Shown here in pieces: positions 58,473 through 64,000 of a DNA stretch of 64,000 nucleotides. The notes beneath the pieces are model-generated. The model was not told where the DNA came from. It worked only from the letters and a program-made list of their open reading frames with translations, and ran no database searches. Within the stretch, counting starts at the first letter, position 1. Each line of letters starts with the position of its first letter. Source of the stretch: Primulina eburnea (Eukaryota; Streptophyta; Magnoliopsida; Lamiales; Gesneriaceae); contig NC_133101.1 in the NCBI RefSeq assembly GCF_022965805.1, positions 15,099,054-15,163,053 on the forward strand. The letters are read 5' to 3'. A program made the position numbers and the translations under genes.

Positions 58473-60028
58473 TCACTTGTTCTTTCATGGTCTCATTTTT
58501 CCCAACACTACCATACATTCTATCAAAAGAAAATTCAACAAACTCCAACTTATGTCGCGGATCAAGGATCACATCATAATATAAAATCATATTCATTTTC
58601 TCTATTTATCCACAATACTTATCATACTTTTCTTTCATTTTTTTTGCAATAAAACTTAGTTCAAAGTCAGCACTCTCCAACCATTGCACTAATTTCATGA
58701 AACATAATGTTCGATGTAACATACAAAGAACCAGAAATACGCAAAGTGAGTTTATAAAAATGCTTCGAAAATTTCAGCAAAATATTGGATCTTTCCCAAG
58801 CATGCTAATTTGGAATCCCATCATATGGCTTTTTTGAAAGATCAATTCGGAAAACAAGATCGACTTCATCATAGGCATTGAATGCTCTTTTATGACATAT
58901 TTCCGACTCTAACATTAAGTATGCTGAGTTCAATCTGGTGGGCACATCAAGAGTCAACAACTTATTTGTTTCTAATTTTTGAAGTTGAACACACTCTCGA
59001 AATCTTTTGTACCTTGCTGGGAACTCCGTATGTACCTAACATCTCCCCTAACACGCTAAGTAGCTACATGCTCATCATTTCCTTTCAAATCATCCTGCAC
59101 AACCAGATTAGTAATATCTGCAATACACCTTACATGAACATATTTCTCACCCAAATATTGTTTCCCCAATTATCAAATTTCTTCTGCAAATAAACAATTG
59201 ACCCATCATTCAAAGATGCATTATCCACGGTGATAGAAAAAAGTAAACATCTCTCAATACATTTTCCTATTTCTTCACTTTTATGACAAAGTATTGGGCA
59301 AAAATTCAAAATCCTTTTATGTAAATTCCAATTTGCATCAACAAAATGAACAGTAAGACACATGTAGTTAATTTTTTGAATAGATGTCCATGTATATGTT
59401 GTAATGCACATCCTTTGACAATTATCATTTATAAACTGCTGTAATTTCGCCTTTTCACTCAAATATGTTTTGTAAATTTCTCTTGTTATTGTCCTTCGTG
59501 ATGAAATATCAAACATTGGACATGCAACAGACAAAAAATGTCTAAAACTAGGGTTCTCAACAGTCTTGAATGGGAGTTCATCCACAATCAACATGTAACA
59601 CAATGCATCTCTAACTTTTGGTTGCTCAAATATCCAATTAACAAGAGGGGCCTCTTTTATCATCTTTATGAATTGATTGAAACGAGAGTCTATTTTGATT
59701 TGTTTCAACCTCACGTGGTTTTTCTTGCATGATTCATAAAGGTTTTTAAGGGGTTTAGTGCCATGAACTTTTGGATCAGCTTTAATCTCTCTAGTACAAT
59801 ATTTGCATCTACCTTGTTGAAAATTCTCATTTTCACAATAAAATCTTTCAAAGTTTTCCCACCATTGTGACCTAGACATAACCGCCCGAGTACGTTTTTG
59901 GAATCACATAATTTATCATCTTTCTTATCAACCTTTTCATCAATGTTCATATTAACCTCTTTGTATAAGTCACTTTGTGGTTGTGTGTTTGGCGAAGAAA
60001 GAGTTTCAGATATTCCTCCAAATTCCAT
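58473..60028 (-). pseudogene. hAT transposase, N-terminal and central part
   Basis: The N-terminal stretch MEFGGISETLSSPNTQPQSD (ATG at 60026-60028) is followed, after a frameshift near 59880, by a BED-type zinc finger (SQWWENFERF, GRCKYCTREIKADPKVHG) and the RICESLEEPER-like catalytic region (FKTVENPSFRHFLSVACPMF, SRRTITREIYKTYL, ITTYTWTSIQKINYMCLTVHF, FSITVDNASLNDGS). After about 59130 many stops appear; fragments resume near 58600-58480 (YYDVILDPRHKLEFVEFSFD). It continues at 55844 beyond the solo LTR. Transposase would bind hAT ends and excise and insert them; this copy is dead. Confidence 0.9.
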
Positions 60029-60834
60029 GTATTGATAATTGATTAGTAGAATATTGCAGTTTCTGGTTCCAGATTATAGCCCACAAGATTCAATACATCG
60101 CTACATCAAACAAGAAAATCAAATTGTAAGTGACTAGGGGGAGGGAAGCAGCAGCTTGTCTAAGCAAAGATGTATATTATGGTTCTTTGTAAAATTGGCC
60201 AGAGAAAATAGTTCTTTGTCAGATTTAGTAGTACCCAGAAATGGTCATAATATTATGTTACTTTCTGTTACAAGAGATATATCACAGCCACCATCAAATA
60301 AGATAATGCTAAATTTACTCGCCTTGGAAAGAACCTCGTTGTGTAAAACACCGACCGAAGCCAAGATTCGAGCAAATTCAGTGTCGATTTCAATGGGTCT
60401 CCAAGAAACAACAATGTAATTCGAATTGGTTCTCCGAAACTCCCGGGAATGCCGCTCACAATCACCAACCCTCGTTCTAAGTAGAGGTCAGTAATTACGG
60501 TGCTTTGGAATGAGAACGTACAGCTTTGGAAAAAATGTAATAATTAATTAGCTGTGGTGCAACATTTTGCAAAATTGGTTTTCAATTTATTAAACTAGAT
60601 CGGTCCAATTATAAGCCCATATTTAAAAAAAGAAAAAAAAAAAACAATCGAGTACTCGATCGGTTAATTCGGATAGCAACTCTATATCTGAACCTAATTC
60701 GACTAAAATATAGTGGGGTTCGAGTATTACCCGAACCCGACTAGTTAACCGATTTTACCCGAAATTGCACCCGATCGGTTTCGGGTCGGATGGAACCCGA
60801 AAAACTCGATCCGATCGCCCACCCCTAAACGGTA

Positions 60835-61110
60835 AACATAAGTGTCGATAAAAAAATGTTTAGATTTCATGCCTTAAAATAAGAATTAAACAGTTTAGCT
60901 CAACACAAAATTGATGTAATACCAATGGCCCATAAAAAATATGAAGTCTATCAAAACCTAATATAAATACCAAAAATTCAAAATTAACCGTATCAAATTT
61001 TGAATTAATAAATCAATCTGATTAATTATTTGAATCCATCCGAAATTTGTATACAGCTCAGCCAAAACTCAGGATTGCAAATTTACTCAAAATTTTACTG
61101 TGAAAACAAC
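60835..61110 (+). repeat. Segmental duplication, copy 2, right part
   Basis: Begins with the right hAT TSD and matches 51600-51870 (CAACACAAAATTGATGTAAT, GTATCAAATTTTGAATTAAT, ACTCAAAATTTTACTGTGAAAA). It lies in the 3' flank of the MYB gene. Confidence 0.88.
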
Positions 61111-61181
61111 CAAAATTTCCAAAACAAAACCAACAGATCTTCCTCAAAATTAATTACAGTTTTAATCAGAATTTAAAATAT

Positions 61182-62039
61182 TTAATCATTATTAAGCTTA
61201 CTAATCCCAATCCGTTTCACCCCAGCAGTTCGAGACCCTCCGCCATCACCATCAACGTCGCCAAGGCAAGAAAGGTAATTTCTCACCTCCATTCTGATCA
61301 GTTCTTGCATAATCCCAAGCAACTCTGGCCCAAACGACAGCGTTCCTTTATTCTCCTCCGTTTGTATCTCGCTGCGGTGGCGGCTCTGGTGATGGTCCAC
61401 CCGTGTCGGCGGCGTCGATAAATAGTCCTCCTCCTTCGCAGCTGAACTCTCCGTCCATGGTAGACAGAGAGTCAGCTCAGTTAGCTCGCCATCCCCAGTT
61501 CCCTCATTATCAACCGCCGCCGCCAAGATCGTTGATTCCACCGCCGATGCCGATGCCGATGCCTGGGATAGGAAATTTAATTCGATCGGAGCAACCCCAT
61601 CAGCTTCTCTATTGTCTGCACCCGGGGGGTTCATCGCCACAGAAACATCGCCGCTGTCAGCTCGCCTCAGCACCTGCGCAGGTCTCTCCTTTCCACCGCC
61701 GCATCTCCGCTTCAGAGTCGAGTTCCAGTGGTTCTTGATCGCGTTATCCGTACGCCCATTAAGCAACCTCGCGATCGTCGCCCACTTGTTCCCAAACTTG
61801 GGATGCGCCTTGAGGATGATCTCGTCCTCTTCCGCTGAGAAGGAGCGGTGCTCCACGTCGGGACACAGCTGGTTGCACCACCGCAAACGGCAAGACTTCC
61901 CTGATCTCCCGGGAATCGATCTGCTTATCAACGACCAGTTCCTGGCACCATGCTGCTGCACAAGCTTCTTCAACGTCCCATCCTCCTCCGGACTCCACGG
62001 CCCCTTGATCTTGTCGCCGCCACCGTCCTCCGCAACCAT
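61182..62039 (-). CDS. R2R3-MYB transcription factor, subgroup 22-like (MYB44/70/73/77 type), 285 aa
   Basis: A DNA-binding regulator of the group linked in Arabidopsis to ABA, auxin and stress responses. R2 is about residues 12-58 with Trp at 15, 35 and 54; R3 about 64-112 with Phe at 67 and Trp at 86 and 105. GRSGKSCRLRWCNQL and GNKWATIARLLNGRTDNAIK are the marks of subgroup 22. A C-terminal ELTELTLCLPW resembles the subgroup's LxLSLP motif; the TGLYMSP motif is not evident. One exon, as usual for the subgroup. Start ATG at 62037-62039; a TATA box lies about 105 bp upstream. The coding region is much richer in GC than its surroundings. The 3' flank was tandemly duplicated and hit by a hAT element. 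No break seen; probably functional. Confidence 0.95.
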   Translation of the reverse strand: MVAEDGGGDKIKGPWSPEEDGTLKKLVQQHGARNWSLISRSIPGRSGKSCRLRWCNQLCPDVEHRSFSAEEDEIILKAHPKFGNKWATIARLLNGRTDNAIKNHWNSTLKRRCGGGKERPAQVLRRADSGDVSVAMNPPGADNREADGVAPIELNFLSQASASASAVESTILAAAVDNEGTGDGELTELTLCLPWTESSAAKEEDYLSTPPTRVDHHQSRHRSEIQTEENKGTLSFGPELLGIMQELIRMEVRNYLSCLGDVDGDGGGSRTAGVKRIGISKLNND

Positions 62040-62143
62040 GGTTCACGTAAAACCCTAACCCCAAAATTAATTATTATTAATAATTAAAATTTTGGATCCA
62101 TAGACATACAGTTTGTGTGTAGGGAAAAGGGGGGAGCCTGGTT

Positions 62144-62154
62144 CATATATAAAG
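62144..62154 (-). promoter_or_regulatory. TATA box of the MYB gene
   Basis: CTTTATATATG on the minus strand, about 105 bp before the ATG, with no competing TATA closer. Confidence 0.7.
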
Positions 62155-62176
62155 GGAGGATTAGGGTAACCTGAAA

Positions 62177-62218
62177 AACCGGTTAAGTAGGAAAGAAGGA
62201 GCGTTACGAAAACCGGTT
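62177..62218. promoter_or_regulatory. Two AACCGGTT palindromes upstream of the MYB gene
   Basis: Identical palindromes at 62177-62184 and 62211-62218, 34 bp apart, each made of two inverted AACCG half-sites, followed by GGTTGGCAGTTGGTTAC with further MYB-like cores (62225-62241). MYB44-type proteins bind AACNG, so self-regulation is possible. Confidence 0.55.
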
Positions 62219-62404
62219 ATAATAGGTTGGCAGTTGGTTACAGCTGGAATGATTGATTCAAAAATATGACGGTTGGGAAATTAACTATTTTGATTCGTGC
62301 CGTTATGGAAGTTGCTTTTGAATTGATATTGGGATTTTTCTCTTTTCCAAAAATAATAATAATCACGCGTGGATAGATTTGAGAAATATAGATATAAATT
62401 TTAT

Positions 62405-62592
62405 GAGTAGATTTTTTATAAAACGATCTCACATATTTTTATTCATGAGACAGATCAATCATATTTATATTTACGATAAAAAATAATATATTTGCCACAA
62501 TAAGTAATAATTTTTCGTAGATGAACCATATAAAATATTTGTTTCACAAAATTGACCCATTAGACCGTTTCACAGGAGTTTTTGTGAAATTT
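62405..62592 (+). mobile_element. MITE-like element, GAGACGGTCTCAC family, copy 4
   Basis: Starts AAAACGATCTCACATATTTT and ends TTGACCCATTAGACCGTTTC then ACAGGAGTTTTTGTGAA. Same core as copies 2 and 3, ends more diverged. Confidence 0.6.
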
Positions 62593-62969
62593 TATATAGT
62601 CTATATCTATCTGTATACTACCTCTTAATTCAGATCATTCAAATCAGGGTTTTTTGTTATTGAGATCTCGAATTGAATATTATAAAAATACTATAAAATT
62701 TTATTTAATAAAAAATATTATAAAACATTTTTAGTAAATTTATAGCTTACATATAATTAACTGCATCATCTCATATATTATGTGATCGAGATAATCGTAA
62801 TCATATTAAAAAAAGTGGTGATGATATAATTACCAAGATAATATTTTTACAGATTTATATTTTTGTTCAGTGGTAACCTATGAATAAGAATATTAAATTC
62901 CGAGTCATTCTCTCAACTTTCTTTATTCTTCTTCCTATCATATATATTTTTTTTTATTTTAAATGATTA

Positions 62970-63110
62970 GGTTTATCATGAAATCATCTCATGAATCATG
63001 ATTTATATATGCGATAAAAAGTAATATTTTTTTTATAGATCATATTAAATAAGAGATTTATATCATTAAATTTATTTATGAAATCGTATCATAGAAATTT
63101 TCGTGATCTT
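62970..63110 (+). mobile_element. MITE-like element, GAGACGGTCTCAC family, decayed copy 5
   Basis: GAAATCATCTCATGAATCAT, then GATAAAAAGTAATATTTTTTTTATAGAT, then GAAATCGTATCATAGAAATTTTCGTG (overall pattern of the family with many changes). Confidence 0.4.
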
Positions 63111-63181
63111 AATTTTATAAAAATATCAATATTTTTCTTTAGAAACACACACATATACAAAGTTGTAGTTTTATTTAATAA

Positions 63182-63457
63182 TGAGCAAAAAAACCTACAA
63201 CAAACAACTATACAAACATTCAACACATGAATTATCACGTAGTGTTAAAAAAAAAATTTATGGTAAAATAAAATCACAAACTCACAAGATATATTAAATT
63301 ACATATTTTACAAAAAAATTACACTCAATTGTATATCTTTTTCACAAATTTAGAGACCTATTTATAAAATCTTTTTGAAAATAATCCAAAAATAGTTACA
63401 TCATTAAATACATCATCACACACTAATTTTCAATATTTTCAATTATTATTTGCAACA
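63182..63457 (-). repeat. Ty1/copia 3' LTR
   Basis: On the minus strand it starts TGTTGCAAATAATAATTG right after a purine tract CACAAGGGAGAG (63458-63469) that follows the pol remnant. The far end (about 63182, ...TTTTTTGCTCA) is less certain. About 276 bp. Confidence 0.55.
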
Positions 63458-63549
63458 CTCTCCCTTGTGATGATGATCAAGATACAATAATTTTCTTTAT
63501 TATGTATTTTTCTACTGTTTCGTTAGAAATATTACTAGAAAAACCCATT

Positions 63550-64000
63550 GGAATAAAAATCATAGTAAAAGAAAAAAAATGTAGTCACTTAAACTCCTCC
63601 TCATGTTAAAACAAATGATTCCTCACAAATTTCGTAGATTGCGCATCCCAATGTTCTATATATGCTTTCTGAATATTGCTGTATGAAGTGCCTTTGTGAA
63701 GAGATCTCGTGAGCATTCACTTAATTGAATGTAACGAATATCAATATCTTTATTCTTCTCAAGCTCATGGGTGAATGCAAAAAACTTAGGAGGGATATGT
63801 TTAGTTACGTCGCTTTTTATGTATCCTTCTTTCATCTGAGTAACATATGCAACATTATTTTCATATCTTGTCACATGATTTTTATCGAATAATAATCCGC
63901 ATGAGATTTGGATATGTTGGGTCATTGATTTTAGCCACATACATTCACGGCTTGCTTCAAGTAGTGCAATAATCTTGGCATGATTTGATGAAATTGTTAC
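63550..64000 (-). pseudogene. Ty1/copia pol C-terminus (RNase H), partial at window end
   Basis: The minus frame at 63656-63940 reads NNVAYVTQMKEGYIKSDVTK, HIPPKFFAFTHELEKNKDID, YIQLSECSRDLFTKALHTAIF, the familiar end of copia RNase H (DNAACV, KHI, LADLFTKALP). It is continued past a stop by IGMRNLRNL. The typical DNAA motif is changed to NNVA and the frame is broken, so this copy is degenerate. The rest lies beyond 64000. Confidence 0.85.

Larger units (their letters stand above)
52910..60834 (-). mobile_element. hAT transposon, decayed, with nested insertions
   Basis: 7925 bp bounded by the 8-bp TSD AACATAAG (52902-52909 and 60835-60842), the size typical of hAT elements. Ends are similar inverted repeats: TAGGGATGGGCACGG on the left and, reversed, TAGGGGTGGGCGATCGG on the right (60811-60827), with 7 extra bases (60828-60834) before the right TSD. 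Subterminal CCCGAACCCG and TCGGGTACCCGA repeats are present at both ends. The minus-strand transposase is broken. It contains a CACTA element and a solo LTR with a second CACTA element. Confidence 0.88.

Noticed and set aside
61403..62064. Three open frames overlapping the MYB gene on both strands
   Set aside because: Shadows of the GC-rich MYB coding region without domains.

Overview
The window is plant nuclear DNA, most likely from a eudicot (possibly Lamiales; that is inference from the style of the genes and dispersed repeats). It is AT-rich and gene-poor. The supported host genes are two single-exon SAUR genes (1364-1657 and 22948-23217, both minus), one intronless R2R3-MYB gene of the MYB44/73/77 type (61182-62039, minus), and the first two exons of a cinnamyl-alcohol-dehydrogenase-like gene (48180-48488), which is frameshifted and truncated. 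I see no tRNA, rRNA or CRISPR array.

Most of the rest is transposable elements, several with exact ends and target-site duplications (TSDs). Region by region: 2.6-3.9 kb, a collapsed Ty1/copia element (LTR, RNase H scrap, LTR). 5.8-18.4 kb, a decayed Ty3/gypsy chromovirus (element A, TSD GGTCTT) whose gag is split by a very young, gag-only LTR element (element B, 9322-13455, TSD GATTG, LTRs that look identical). 18.57-20.54 kb, a non-autonomous Helitron. 24.7-25.6 kb, a gypsy gag scrap and a CACTA end. 29.6-33.0 kb, LTR-like debris with a 72-bp tandem repeat. 33.0-42.5 kb, an almost intact chromovirus (element C, TSD GCAAG) with one nonsense codon in integrase. 42.6-43.3 kb, another gypsy pol remnant. 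45.1-46.6 kb, an LTR-like segment with CCCGGG clusters and an approximately 80-bp minisatellite. 52.9-60.8 kb, a hAT element (TSD AACATAAG) holding a transposase pseudogene, a 1.65-kb CACTA element (TSD TCA) and a solo LTR (TSD AAGTC) that itself holds a second CACTA element (TSD TAA). The hAT element lies in one copy of an older tandem duplication next to the MYB gene. 63.2-64.0 kb, the 3' end of a copia element running off the window.

The most interesting signal is in the chromoviruses. Elements A and C both carry an extra reading frame between the 5' LTR and gag, encoding a coiled coil with an acidic tail. In C this protein begins MARTRLTARKS, which matches 9 of the first 11 residues of histone H3 (MARTKQTARKS) and keeps the ARKS site around H3K9; the same element ends its integrase with a chromodomain-like segment, a fold that in other chromoviruses reads H3K9 methylation. 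The start codons of the extra ORFs and gags in A, B and C all sit 2-3 nt after a splice-acceptor-like AG, and the LTRs carry a donor-like GTAAGT (GTAAAC in B) about 155-210 nt after the TATA box where one is visible. This suggests spliced subgenomic mRNAs. A hairpin just before the polypurine tract is kept in all three elements with two compensatory base-pair changes. All of these are read by eye and need computation or transcript data.
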